Source: Asterias amurensis
Lineage: Eukaryota > Echinodermata > Asteroidea > Forcipulatida > Asteriidae
Assembly: GCF_032118995.1 (NCBI RefSeq)
Contig: NC_092650.1
Location: 28,312,501 to 28,376,500, forward strand
Direction: 5' to 3'
Length of the DNA stretch: 64,000 nt
Part shown: positions 1 to 13,984 of the stretch, in pieces
Position numbering within the stretch: position 1 is the stretch's first letter
Layout of the letters: each line of letters starts with the position of its first letter
The notes under the pieces: model-generated
Database searches by the model: none
Seen by the model: the letters and a program-made list of their open reading frames with translations, nothing else
Told to the model about the DNA's origin: nothing
Position numbers and translations under genes: made by a program

Positions 1-403
1 TCTATCCAGTACCGTTGGGATTGGCCCATAATTATAGCTAGAACTTGGACCAATCAGCTTGCACGGAATGACGTCATGTATACGCAGTGCATAGAAATAT
101 GGTGGAGTGTAATTAATGCATGATGGGTCTTCGCATTATTAAACCAATGAGCATGCATTGTACGTTTGCGCACCAACCCAGCGCCTTTGATAAAGCAAGG
201 CGCTGGGGACGAGCGCGAAAGACATAAAGAACCCATAGACGGACAGTAGGGGGCGCCAAGTTGTAATTCCCTTAGAGAAATATTTTTTGTTTATAATAAT
301 TATGGTAATTCCGTACTTTTCAAACTGTGGGCGGAAGTGAATTTACGTCGCGCTTTTTTGCACACTGTGTCTAAAAGTGCCACCACTTCAAAGGGAATTT
401 CGC
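1..403. other. Non-coding stretch, nothing recognised
   Basis: No recognisable gene. A GGGGGCGCC motif occurs at about 249-257. Short frames here have no family resemblance. Confidence 0.4.
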
Positions 404-756
404 TTAAAGGGAAGGTACACGTTTGGTAATTAATCAAAACAAATATTAACTTAAAAACTGACTTGGTAATGAGTATTGGAGAGCTGTTGATAGTATAAAA
501 CATTGTGGGAAACGACTCCCTCTGAAGTAACGTGGTTTTTGAGAAAGAGGTAATTTCTCACTAAAATAATAAAAGACTTCTAGCTAGAAGTCTTTTATTC
601 TTATCTGAAAGCACACAAATTCGTCCAACAATGGTGATTTTTTAAAATAATTTTCGCAACTCTGATGACCGATTGGGCCCAATTTCACAGGCTTGTTATT
701 TTATGGTTATGATGGGCGAAGACTGGTCTTTGACAATTACCAAACGTGTACCTTTG
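404..756. mobile_element. Foldback MITE copy A (TTAAAG family)
   Basis: Terminal inverted repeats: AAGGTACACGTTTGGTAATT near the left end and its complement near 735-756. The centre holds a near-perfect palindrome (about 568-600, half-site AGACTTCTAGC). The interior shares phrases such as TGATAGTATAAAACATTGTG and CCCTCTGAAGTAACGTGG with the copies at 12036, 55885 and 56269. No coding capacity; a non-autonomous DNA element. Confidence 0.7.
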
Positions 757-1431
757 AAATAAGATTTTAACATGTGAAACAGTTTGTAAATAAACAGTCA
801 TAGGGGTCCTAAACCCACAGAATAAAAAAAATCCATTAAATCATTTTATTTAGGTTTGAAAAGAAAGATTTTCGATCGCTTTTCGAACTACCAATGTCCA
901 GAGAGAGAAAATATATATTTTTCTTAAAAGTGTCCCTCTGCAATAAAAAGCCTCACTGCCAAACCCATATAAAAAGTATGTGTCTTTCCTCCATGAGTCA
1001 AGGTGTCGCCTACAACAGATCACGGGATTTTTTTAAATTATTTTTACAGCTGGAAAGTCGAGTCACTTTTTAAACTTTATTTAGTAATCAAAGACTGAAA
1101 CAAATTGGCAAAAATTTCATAATATTTACGTTATCAATAAATATTTTTTTTTCATTTTATTTATTTTTTTAACTCAAAGTGTATAAAGACATGAGCATTC
1201 CATCTGGCCGTTATGGGCGTTGAGGTTTAACCGTTAAAAAAGTCGTTTCTACAACTTCATTTCCGAGAAACATGCACAGAACTCACACATAACGCAAGTC
1301 CTCACAGTCACACTTCAACCCGCCTTGTATGCACACTTCGGCACGTTTTGCGTACGCCCGCGTTGACTCATGCACACCAGTGTCAGCGCGGATTTGGCCC
1401 ACGGTTTGGGGTTTAGTCGGGTGCTCTAGAC
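757..1431. other. AT-rich non-coding stretch
   Basis: T-rich runs around 1140-1170 and no coding pattern. It ends at the nested palindromes. Confidence 0.4.
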
Positions 1432-1711
1432 GGCAATTTTTTTTCTTTTCTCGTACCACACGCTGGCCATCGCAGACACACATAAGGTATAGGCGCTTTC
1501 CCGGATCCCTTCTCTGGGTGCGTTCGATTAGCTTCCCCGGGTCGACCCCGGTGTGTGGCGTTTTCTTTTTCCAGGACGAACGTGTGCAGATAATTACCCA
1601 CGTTCGTCCTGGGAAAAAAACCCGCCACACACCGGGGTCGACCCAGGGAAGCTAAACGAACGCACCCACTGTTGACCCAGTGGCCAGCGTGTGGTACGAA
1701 AAAAAAATTGC
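1432..1711. mobile_element. Outer inverted repeat, interrupted by a second palindromic element
   Basis: Arms at about 1432-1469 and 1680-1711 (TCGTACCACACGCTGGCCA against TGGCCAGCGTGTGGTACGA plus A/T runs). The GGGTGCGTTCG palindrome at 1515-1668 sits in the loop, so this looks like one foldback element inserted into another. Confidence 0.55.
1515..1668. mobile_element. Palindromic short element, copy 1 (GGGTGCGTTCG family)
   Basis: Almost entirely one inverted repeat: TGGGTGCGTTCG, AGCTTCCCCGGGTCGACCCC, GGTGTGTGGCG and CCAGGACGAACGTG on the left arm are mirrored on the right, with a centre near AGATAATTACC. No open reading frame of its own; the frames crossing it are palindrome by-products. 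Confidence 0.75.
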
Positions 1712-1743
1712 GTGCTGTCAATGTCCGTCTATGGGTGTTCTAG

Positions 1744-1914
1744 GGGTGCGTTCGTTTAGCTTCCCTGGGTCGACCCCGGTGTGTGGTGGTTTTTTTTTCC
1801 AGGACGAACGTGGGTAATTATCTGCACACGTTCGTCCTGGAAAAAAAAACCCGCCACACACCGGGGTCGACCCAGGGAAGCTAAACCATGGAGGTAGCTA
1901 AACGAACGCACCCA
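1744..1914. mobile_element. Palindromic short element, copy 2
   Basis: Same 70-75-bp arms as copy 1, with the central AATTATC segment in the opposite orientation. The right arm carries a short extra piece (ACCATGGAGGTAGCTAA) that partly repeats the AGCTAA end, which makes it slightly longer than the others. Confidence 0.75.
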
Positions 1915-2389
1915 TAATGTCTGTGAGTCGAAGACAAGCATCTGGTTAACCAGCGCCCTCAAGCGTTCGAGATAAATAGTTGTCTGCTGATGACAACTAT
2001 CTCACAAAAATAGTGGAAAGGAAGAATACACTTTGCGCGGTAGTGTAATATTGGACATCTTTCTTAAAATGGAGGTATACGGTTATCGTACGTAGTATCG
2101 AATAGAAACTGTTATACGGAATAGGTGGGGATAGTTAAGTTAAGGACAGTGAAGAAACACGCATGGAATTTCATCTTTCAATGCCATCAATGTAAGGGGC
2201 ACTTCCACTAAAGTCTATGGGAAACTTTTGAATGGGCACTAAGGCCAAAACCAGGGGCAACACATCAGACCCCACGGCCTTCTTGGCTCAATTTAGATGA
2301 TTCTTGCGGCTTTGTATTTTAGGTTTTAAAAGGGTGGATGGACTACTGGGAGTAAGATAGGAGCCAGACATAGTTTGTTTCGGTCTTTA

Positions 2390-2542
2390 TGGGTGCGTTC
2401 GTTAGCTTCACTGGGTCGACCCCGGTGTGTAGCGGGGTTTTTTTCCAGGACGAACGTGGGTAATTATCTGCACACGTTCGTCCTGGAAAAAGAAAACGCC
2501 ACACACCGGGGTCGACCCGGGGAAGCTAATCGAACGCACCCA
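2390..2542. mobile_element. Palindromic short element, copy 3
   Basis: Near-complete inverted repeat from TGGGTGCGTTCG to CGAACGCACCCA with the same GGGTCGACCCC and CCAGGACGAACGTG blocks. It lies just before the TTG array. Confidence 0.75.
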
Positions 2543-2658
2543 TTATGGACATGGGGCATGGCGTAAGATAGGCTGGGTTTCTGAGAAGTGGGTGGGTTTC
2601 TGAGAAGTGGGTGGGGTCAGTAGGTCCCCTTGGATCCGCTCCTGCTATCTTCCTTCAG

Positions 2659-3735
<1,077 letters not shown>

Positions 3736-3745
3736 GCTGCCATTT

Positions 3746-6700
3746 GCCTAAATCAGGTGATGACTTCAATTGTATCCAAAATATTGATAAAACTAGTCAT
3801 TCGCTAAAGCACTTCGTGTTATATGCAAAATGTATCCAAACACAACTTTAAGTCAACCATAAGATAATTCCTGTGACTTTTTCTCCCAGTATTTTCCAAC
3901 CTTTAAACTAATTTCAATAACAGTGTACACGGTTCGTTTGAAACTGAATGGAACTGGCAACAAAATATATTTTGATTGCCATATAATGCTCCTATCTATT
4001 CCCGCTTCCAATAACACCTTACGATGCCAGAAAAGTCGCACGCACAAAAGTGTTATTTTTTCTCTCTTTCCTAATTTTTTGGGGGCTCGCGATCTGACTC
4101 GGAGCTAGGGTAGATAAACGAGGTTTAATGATTTAATTGCATCTGACGACAACTTGTCACAAACATTCTGCAGTTTGCAAAGAGAGTCACGACAGGTCTT
4201 AATTGGAATCACTTTGCACGTGTCGGGCTGGATCAATGAGTTACTTGACAACGAGGAATGTGCATCTAAAGAGCCTTAGGGAGGACCTCAAGGGATGAGG
4301 AGAAAGAGGAAGAGACAGGATGGCTCTCTTGACATCTACAAGAAGCAAGAGAAGAATCATGAAATTTTCATCAGTTTCGCCTGATATGATAAAATATGAG
4401 CAAGGTTTCGGAAGTGGGATTTGGATGTGTGTGACGGCAGCGGTTTGAGTCAAAGCAAAGTATGTCTTATTAGAATGAGTGGAGTGTTTATAACCAAGCC
4501 GCATCAATGGGAAGTGGGAATGGGTAGAGACTAGAATATTGTGTTATCTATGAATATTCATCATGACAATATTATATTATTCATCAACTCATAAATGTTC
4601 ATGTCTATTTAAATATAAAAACATTAAATTTGTAGTATTTGTTTACATCTTAGATTTCACACAACTAATTCTCACTTATGAGCCTATTGTCTTCTTATTA
4701 GGAATATTAATTATTGTCTTCATCTCACATTTTCAATCATGAATTTAGTTATTATTTCACATAAACATAATAATCGAAACTTTAATAGTGTTTTCCGTGT
4801 TCGGTCATTATCAAAAATATTGATTTGGATTTGAACTTACATTCAAATTATTTATGTATAAAATAATATTCATGGTACATGTTGATGCCAGAGATTCGTT
4901 CAAATATTAATATTTTGTATTTATTTACATGTTCATATATAAAAGACTCCAAATATATTTGTTAAACGCTAAAAAATGCATGTGATATTTCCTAAGCAGT
5001 GTGATGTATGTTCCCTCAGACTACATTGCTAGGGGTTCTACTTGTAATTCTTTTTCCTGTGAGTGCAACTCAAGAAGTGACTTTCTCGTCACTTGATATT
5101 ATGTCAACGTTTTAATATTCAGGTCGAAAACATGCCGCGGATTACCATCAAAACTTGCCAGCAACTTTTTTTATTTTATCCCACGGATCTCAGGCTATGT
5201 TTCTTTGCGCTCCGGAGAAAAAAACAAGCCTAGCCGTGCATTTGAGCGGGTACGCTGAATCTGGGTCGTCCTTGCCGGGAGCTTGCCTTGGGCACGGCCC
5301 GGGTTCAGTAACCGAGAGAGGCCTTCCTCTTAGTAGACTCTAGCCGTGTGTGGTGATCGTAGGCAGGCAGGCAGACGAGGCCTAGGGGTGGCAAAGGAGA
5401 GAAATGTGGTGATACTGATTACTCTCTTTTTTTTTCCCTTCTTACTTGGCTTGCTGGACTAGTGCAGATTTTCTTGCCCGATATCGCCCCTGCTCCATTT
5501 AGGCTATGCCATCTTTGGTTGAAGGTGAAGTATTTTTAGAGACTTCTTACACAATAGCGACTCATTTTGATTTGTCTTCAGCGTTCTAAACAGCGTTGTA
5601 TTTCCGCTAAAAATTGAAGTAATTTGAGCACTGCATATTGCGTAACTCATCTAACGGTTTATTCATAACTGAAATAGTTACCTTGGTAACAGGTCCTTTT
5701 CAATAAGATTGATATATTGTTTAGCACGGACGACGTCTTTCAATTTACATTCCATGGGGTAAATGAAGCCCCTATTGTTGCATGTCCGCCCCTCATCCCG
5801 CCACAGTGAATGGGATGAAATTTATACGGTAACTTTAGTCATGACTCAACAAAGCAGCCCCGCGCCATGTTGGCTCGTTTCCTCCATGATTCCGCCTCTA
5901 TATACAGAGTGAAAATGGAGAACTAAGAGTTTCCATCTTAAAGAGTTTACGATAAATCTTTTTCTTGAGGATGATATTCCATAGATCATGAACAGATCGA
6001 ATCTTGCCAAATCTTTTATATATATATATATTTCGTGCGGGCTAAAACCGCGCCTGGGTCTTTTTTTCCTTCCGTCTATGCCTCTCTACAAATCGGAATA
6101 CTCTTTCTATCCGCCCCTTGGCTATCCTGATACGGTCAAATTAATGGCCAGGCTGGTATGGAAAAAAGCAGCCCTAGGCCATTCCGCCAACTCATCTTAA
6201 GCCGGTACGTGACCGCCTCCGGTTAACTTCATCATCCGACCGGCTTTGCAGATGGAGGCCTGCCAACATGCCCGAATGGCCGGCAGAGCATGGGCACAGG
6301 GACTTTTCTCAAGTTATTTATCCTTTTAAAAACCTGTGTTTTTTGTTTGCCTTCTCGTGTCTCGTTGTCTGTTGTTAGATTTTTGATGTTGTACATTAAT
6401 GCAGAACATTGTGAGGCAGTTCTGAGTGGGTCCCTGTCTGGGTCCCTGTCTGCTCTTATCGCTTGTCATCCTTTACTACTCACATGCTTCATATATAAAC
6501 CACCGCAGGGGCAAGTAAAGTTTTGTTGTATTCCAAACGAACTTTGCACAAAATAAACTTGTTAATTTTGCTCGGCAACAGAACGAGGAAAAATGACGGA
6601 TGGCTAACGGAGTCTTTGGAGACATTATCTGGCATTTCATTAGCCAGCTGGTTTTAACCCACAAGGCAAGAGGCGCTTAATGGTGAAATTTGAAAGCTGT

Positions 6701-7070
6701 GTATGAGCGCTAGAATCCCGTCGGCTTAACCCCAGGCCTTGCCGACTAATCCAAACAAGTAGCCTGGACACTGCTGACTGTGGGGTCTCGTTTGAAATTT
6801 CTTTCAATGTTCCACAATGCCCCCTTTTCTCTCCCGCCTACATGACTAATACGCGCCTCAGGTTAAAAGAATGCTTTTGTGGCGCAATAGGGAAGAGGTT
6901 TGAGGGGAACTACAGGACATGAAAAACACACAGGCATCCAAAATACACCTGCGAAATCATCACGTCTATGCAATCAGACCCATGTGTCCCAACTAAAGTT
7001 TCTCAAGGAAAATTGTTTCCAGAAGAAAATTTATGAAAAGCATACCTTACAAGACACACCTTGAAAATTC
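3746..7070. other. Non-coding stretch, nothing recognised
   Basis: Very AT-rich at 4540-4990, GC-richer near 5190-5400 (with a CAGG run at about 5362-5374) and 6180-6290. No frame longer than about 90 codons, no splice-joined coding pattern and no repeat family I can name. Confidence 0.4.
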
Positions 7071-7312
7071 GAACCTATTAATAGCTCATTTTAGAATCAT
7101 TAGAACCTGTTAATAGCTCATTTTAGAATCATTAGAACCTGTTACGAGCTCATTTTAGAATCATTAGAACCTGTTAATAGCTCATTTTAGAATCATTAGA
7201 ACCTGTTAATAGCTCATTTTAGAATCATTAGAACCTGTTAATAGCTCATTTTAGAATCATTAGAACCTGTTAATAGCTCATTTTATAATCATTAGAACCT
7301 GTTACGAGCTCA
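7071..7312. repeat. 32-bp tandem repeat, about 7.5 copies
   Basis: Unit begins GAACCTGTTAATAGCTCATT and ends TTAGAATCATTA. The copies are almost identical; two carry GTTACGAGC in place of GTTAATAGC. Confidence 0.93.
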
Positions 7313-10300
7313 TATCATTCGTATTTTGTTTTTGCCCTATCGCATGCTCGATGCAACAGTCTGTGAATCCAAGTTGGGTAGGAAACGGGCATTATGCAGG
7401 TATAAAGAATCGAACCCACGACCTTACAGTATATACAGAGTGTTTTAATTTCTAGAAAGCTAGCTTGCCCAGAGGCGAGAGGTTAGAATCTGTTATCATT
7501 TATAACTTAAATTTGGAGTTTTGTCCAAGTAGCGTATCAGACAAAGAGAATAAACAAAACCAGACAAAGTATTTAAAAGGTTTATTTTTACATTAATATT
7601 CTGTGTTTTGCTTTATCAATCATTAAAATAATTCAAATTCAATTTTCCTCTCAATTAAAGGTCAAGTTTCATAATATTTCGGTAATTTTGTTATTTTGAT
7701 ACGAAGTACTCGAATAACACAATCCTCAACAACAAACCATAGAGCGATGCCTATAGACCATGTCAATGTTTCAATAACAATAGCCTATTATTAACTCGAG
7801 TGCATCTCTAAAACTGAAAGTGCATCATTCTTTCGTGGAAACTGCAGATAAGATTCTCAACTGAAAACCCACACAAAGGTCATAAGTAGACTCATGTAAA
7901 GTGCTAAATAGTGAATTTATGAAACGAGTCAAACTGTGTATTTAGGCCACTGATAGGCTTCTTTAAGACATGGTGGCACCGAGTAAATGCTCAAGGGTTG
8001 TAGGCCTACGCGTCATGGGACAGGAAAGGGGGAGGCGTGACCTAAAGCACAGGAAAGGGGAGGTTGCTTTGCCTAGAGGATGGGTGGACAGATGTCTTGT
8101 ATATAACTTGATGCTAAGATTTCTCCGGATCCAGAAGGGTATATGACGCAAAGCTTCATTAAAACACCCAGGGCTAGAAATCTGCTTAAAAAACCTTGCT
8201 GTTTTAAGAATTGTAAAGTGTTGATTTATTTCGCCATTATTTGAAGGACAAGTCGGTAGAGCAAGGATGTTTAAATACAGTTATAATTAGAATAGTCTAA
8301 ACATGAATCGGCAATTGCCCTCATTGTTGAAAACATACTGGCAGGTACATTATATGAAATTAGTATCCGTCTCAAATCGCTTGTTTTTCTTATCCACAAA
8401 TTGCAGGCGTCAATTATTCTTCTGTTTTGAATTATTGTTTTTACACGCGCTGTTCTTTATAGCACAACAAAAATTGTATTACATACAACTGACATAAGAC
8501 TTATTCAAAACAAGCTTGCTCAAGAAAAATAATGTCTTGAAGGAATTTTAAGTCAAATACAAAAGAAAAAAACTTTAAAATATTACAATAAGCCTTGAAT
8601 CATTAATGACATAATTAGTTTTGCTCATGAATATGCATGCCTTAATGTCGGTCATTTCTGAAATTCAGATTTCCTCTGTTAATTCTTTTACAAATATTTT
8701 AACTTCCTTCTAGAAGGTTACAAGAGTTTAAACACTTAAGAAGATTCACCGAACAGTCCGTACCGATTTGATAGACATTTGTTTTGACTTGTTTTATACT
8801 TGGACAGCTTATTTCTAAAGGTGTAAAAGATCTTCGGGATTGCAGTGTATCCAGACTAGGCTATTTAATAGTAATGTGTCATTGTCTTATATTCACATGA
8901 TGTAAGGTCAGGACATCCTCCTTGTTCATCTTGTCATAAGATCCTGTTTGGATAGACAGTCTGTAAACATACCCCCAGCTAGCCCCCTCCCGACCCCCCC
9001 CCCCCCCCCCTCCTCCTTCCCGCTCTGCTGTTACCCCCTCCTCCATCCAAGACGAACTTTATTGTCGGCTCATCATAGAGCATTTGACGCGTGCGCAGTC
9101 CATGTCCGAATGTTGGCGGGAACCTTTGAATACTAACAAGAAGAAGACTGGTCAGTTGCCAGGAGACCCAAAAAGGTATCAAATCGAGGAAATATTTACA
9201 GGCTACAAACTTCTTTGTATAATGGACCTTCATAATCGACGAACTTGTCATGCATATCACTGATGAAGGGCTTACAGATCCTTACAATTATTCCTTGTTT
9301 TAATGTTTTGTATTTATATTTCTTTTCTTTTCTTTTTGATTTCATGCAGACAGTGTTGGAAAAGACCTTCCGTAATCTACATAATGAATCCCTGACCCCA
9401 ATAATAACTCAGCTCAACCCATTTATAAATAAAGGCCAACAGACTGTACAACAGTTTAACCCATGATTTCATGTTTATTGTTGGGTTTTGGTATTGTTTC
9501 TGATAAGACACTAATCCAAAAGGGCATTCATATATCGTTAAGTTCATTATCAAGAAATTGTTTGCCAAATAGCAAGACGACGACAACCCTAGCTTATTAA
9601 GTTTTAGTTTGGTTTAGGTATTACTTTGAAGTTCAAAGTGAAGGTGTATTGTTTTGTTTGAGTAGTTTTGTTTCACTTTGAAGTTTTATTATAAATAAAA
9701 TAAATGTTGTATGGGTATTTGCAAATTAACAAGAGTTTCCAATAGTTGTTATTTAAAAATGTTTACCTCTATTTTCGACCGGTTGAATATAAAAAGTTAA
9801 ATTCTACACAAATACAATCGAACCTTCGAATAATGTATTTAATATTAATCAAAAAGGAAAGCTTTGAAGAGGTTGAGAAATATAAGTTCCCCCTTAAGAA
9901 TGTGTTCCCTTTATCAAAAGAGATTCCAGGTGCCTGAAGGTGATCCAATGAAACTTATGAAGACGAAAAGATATAAGTAGCAAAATTGGAAGAATTGGTT
10001 CCAGACGATTTATATTTGATCACTAAGTGATCATTATTAGATAGATCACTTACATGAAAGACATCTCACCGACACTTAAGACGTGGTAAGCACATCTTTG
10101 TGCACTATATGGCACGGGAACCCCAAGGGAATACTAACTTTCAAGATGAAGAGAAAAGAAAGATAGTTCAGAAGAAGACGGGTAAAATACAAACTGGTTT
10201 GGGGGTAAAAACAGACACTAAAGCCATCACGACAGCAAAGTGCAATAGATGTCCTGGAGTAATCGAAGATGAAAGTACCGACGTATAGCCAGAGCACAGA

Positions 10301-12035
10301 CAGGGGATCAAGTCGACGGAAGCCCCTCTCGCTCCCTCGATCGCCCCGGCATTGAGTCTCTACTCTCATAGTCCGCGGTTAGGCCAAACGCGGCAGCCCT
10401 GTACAAAAACGGATTTACTTCACAGTTCAAAATCTCTTCATAAAACTTTCATAGCCAATTAAACGAATGGAAATGGATCGGGTATCAAAACCAATTCAAA
10501 AGAAAAAGGACATCGAATTCAAATCAACGGGTGTTACGTGCGAGTTTTCCAATCATAGTTAATTATATTTCTTACCATATTAGATTTATAAATGCCCTCG
10601 AGCTGTTTTAAAATACTGTTTGTAACTTTAAGCAAAAACAAGTCTATTATAATATGAGCTACTCAGAAAGGGCAGCTTCACCGTATCCATTGCCCTATAA
10701 ATCACAAAGTTGAGTTTGACAAGCGAGCAAGTTTCAGCGATCATTATCTCAAATGGTTTAGTTTGGTCACTTTGATTGGCTGTAACAACTTGTTATGGGG
10801 GGGGGGGTAGCAAATTCAAGAAGTAAGTGTTTTTTTTTTTTTTAATTGGAGTACGCAGCAGAGTGTACTGTTTAAAATTTTCCTATAGTTCCGGTTTTCT
10901 CAGAACCACTATCTCTCAAAAATAAAAGTTAACCCCGAAAGTCACCCGCACATTTATTTCATTTTTTCTAGTTAACAAAATTAGCTAACTTCCAAGCGAT
11001 GCTTACGGTATTCAAACAGTTAATAATGAATTATCTCCTAGTAATAATAAAGTTGCAGGGCAAACCTGTCAACAATAATTATATACATTCGTTAAATGAA
11101 TTTTTCTCGGTAAATTTGTCTGTGTTTGGCAAATAGCTAACCAGAAACGTTGCCCCAAACCATTCTACTGTATGAGAATAAAACAACGACATTCAGGGCA
11201 AGATTAAGTTAGGAAGGAGATTCCAAAGAAAAAATAAAATAATGTTTAGTAAACATTTACAATTTAATCCCTAGAGTGCTACTCATATGAATCAAAACGA
11301 ATTGGAAGCTTAATGTATATGGAATTGGAAGTTCAGTGAAAAATACTTCACAACTATTAACTGATAAACTCATTCTGATAGTTAGTACCACTTCCTCAGT
11401 TTTAGTGTTTATTTGAATTAAGAACAGCGAGTTTACGGACAATATTGTTCAACTCTATATCGAGATTAAGTAATATTTGTATGGTGTTTTATTTTGTTGA
11501 TGAGTTCACAAACAAAACGTTACATGCCTAGTTATTAAATAAATTAGTGTATTTCAAAGATTTATGATCAAAATTAATTAAAACCAAAACAAACCTAACA
11601 TGTTCTCACGGAAACATTAAAGCTATGGATAAAGAGAAGGGACATGATTCGTTGCTTGGAAATGTAAAGTTTCATTTCTATTTTACGAATCAACCAAGGA
11701 GAAGTGAGCGGTTGTTGCGTCACAGGGCAGCAGCCTATGACGATTGATGATGATGAATCACCTCATTGGCTTTTAATAATTTATCAGGAACCGAAATAAA
11801 CAAATATTACACACTAAAATTTGCCGACATGACTTTACTGAAAATAAGTTTTGCATAAAATGATCGTTACCAACAACCCAGTGTTTTGATTAGGCCTACA
11901 GTCTAGTAAAATAACATCACAAGATTGTCTTGAGGCTGTCATTAAAAATATAAAAAACAAGAACACGAGGTCCGCCTTGAACGGGTCCCATTTCCAAATT
12001 CCCCATTAAACAACATTGAAGATTGTGGACATTAG
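7313..12035. other. Non-coding stretch, nothing recognised
   Basis: AT-rich. Contains a C run near 8995-9012, a G run near 10797-10808 and a T run near 10831. At 7418-7408 the minus strand reads GGGTTCGATTC, like a tRNA B box, but no SINE body follows. Open frames are all under 100 codons without family resemblance. Confidence 0.4.
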
Positions 12036-12404
12036 AGGCACTGGGCACGTTTGGTATTTTGTCAAAGACCAGTATTCTCACTTAGTGTATCCAAACATAG
12101 GCCCTATGCATATAGCAAACCTGTGAAAAATTTGACCAATTGGTCATCGTCGAATTTGCAAGAGAATAATGAAGAAAAAATACCATTGTTGCATTACTTT
12201 GTTTGCTTTCAGATGCATAATAAAAGCCTTAAGATGAAGTCTTTAATTATTTGAGTAAGAAATTGCCCCTTTCTCAAAAACCAAGTTACTTCAGAGGGAG
12301 CCGTTTCTCACAAGGTTGGATACCATCAACATCTCTCCATTGGTTGTTACCAAGTAAGTTTGAATGCTAACAACTATTTTGAGTAATTTGTCCAGTGCCT
12401 TTAA
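12036..12404. mobile_element. Foldback MITE copy B (TTAAAG family)
   Basis: Left end GGCACTGGGCACGTTTGGTA; right end AATTTGTCCAGTGCCTTTAA. The interior shares CAAACCTGTGAAAAATTTGA and AGAGGGAGCCGTTTCTCA with copies C-E. The central palindrome is degraded. Confidence 0.6.
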
Positions 12405-12767
12405 CTGGTCAAAAAAGGCCTCGTATGAACAGTTCAAGCTGCATATTCACAGGGATTGTTGTTTAAAGAACTAGTTTTACTAAGCGACGCAAAACCAAGA
12501 TCAGCAGTTATCAATGATCTACCTTATCTTGATTCAAAGAGATTGTACCAGTGGTATTTCTACTTTATAACAATAAGACACCGGTGCGGTAGAAGCAATT
12601 GCAACAAATCATGTGCTTCACTTCGAACCAAAGAAAAACGCAAGAAGTATAGATATAATAACAAAAGTTTTGCCAACACCACCGGTTATCAATCTGCAGC
12701 AACAGTTTTCAGCATTACAAATCCCGACTTCTCAGAGTGATCAGACTGTATCCGAACAAGAGGACAT
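12405..12767 (+). other. Unclassified stretch with a 94-codon open frame
   Basis: A frame at 12456-12740 encodes a basic peptide with a Lys/Arg/Asn patch (KEKRKKYRYNNKS). It overlaps a second frame (12613-12831) containing LPTPPVINLQQQFSALQ that runs into the minisatellite. Neither is recognised and I see no start context or splice evidence. It may be a gene remnant or chance. Confidence 0.15.
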
Positions 12768-13984
12768 ACGGCTACGGCTACGACTGTTCCGAAGGGATGT
12801 TACTAAGGACCTCCTATACTTCAACACATGATGACGCGGCGAACGGCTATGGCTACGACTGTTCCTAAGGGATGTTACTTAGGACCTCCTATACTTCAAC
12901 ATATGATGACGCGGCGAACGACTACGGCTACGACTGTTCCTAAGGGATGTTACTAAGGACCTCCTATACTTCAACACATGATGACGCGACGAACGGCTAC
13001 GCCTACGACTGTTCCTAAGGGATGTTACTAAGAACCTCCTATACTTCATCTTATGATGACGCGGCGAACGGCTACAGCTATGACTGTTCCTAAGGGATGT
13101 TACTTAGGACCTCCTATACTTCAACACATGATGACGCGGCGAACTGCTATGGCTACGACTGTTCCTAAGGGATGTTACTTAGGACCTCCTATACTTCAAC
13201 ACATGATGACGCGGCGAACGACTACGGCTACGACTGTTCCTAAGGGATGTTACTAAGAACCTCCTATACTTCATCTTATGATGACGCGGCGAACGGCTAC
13301 AGCTATGACTGTTCCTAAGGGATGTTACTAAGGACCTCCTATACTTCAACACATGATGACGCGGCGAACGGCTACGGCTACGACTGTTCCTAAGGGATGT
13401 TACTTAGGACCTCCTATACTTCAACACATGATGACGTGACGAACGGCTATGGCTACGACTGTTCCTAAGGGATGTTACTAAGGACCTCCTATACTTCATC
13501 TTATGATGACGCGGCGAACGGCTACGGCTACGACTGTTCCTAAGGGATGTTACTTAGGACCTCCTATACTTCAACACATGATGACGCGGCGAACGACTAC
13601 GGCTACGACTGTTCCTAAGGGGCGTTACTAAGGACCTCCTATACTTCAACGTATGATGACGCGACGAACGGCTACGCCTACGACTGTTCCTAAGGGATGT
13701 TACTAAGGACCTCCTATACTTCAACACATGATGACGCGGCGAACGGCTACGGCTACGACTGTTCCTAAGGAATGTTACTAAGGACCTCCTATACTTCAAC
13801 ACGTGATGACGCGGCGAACGACTACGGCTACGACTGTTCCTAAGGGATGTTACTAAGGACCTCCTATACTTCAACGTATGATGACGCGACGAACGGCTAC
13901 GGCTACGACTGTTCCTAAGGGGTGTTACTTAGGACCTCCTATACTTCAACACATGATGACGCGGCGAACGGCTACGGCTACGAC
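12768..13984. repeat. 75-bp minisatellite, about 16 copies, with 225-bp higher-order periodicity
   Basis: The unit contains ATGATGACGCGGCGAAC, GGCTACGGCTACGACTG, TTCCTAAGGGATGTTACT and AGGACCTCCTATACTTCAAC. Unit starts fall exactly every 75 bases from 12828 to 13953. Variants recur every third unit: CATCTT before units at 13053, 13278 and 13503, and GCGAC/GTGAC in units at 12978, 13428, 13653 and 13878. Because 75 is divisible by three, open frames run through on both strands; they are repeat artefacts. Confidence 0.95.

Noticed and set aside
13554..13874. An Arg/Ser-rich splicing-factor-like protein on the minus strand
   Set aside because: The RS-like peptide is a translation of the 75-bp minisatellite, bounded by repeat variants and not by start, stop or splice signals.
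12768..13984. A CRISPR-like regular array
   Set aside because: Adjacent units are contiguous 75-bp tandem repeats without unique spacers, in a eukaryotic genome.
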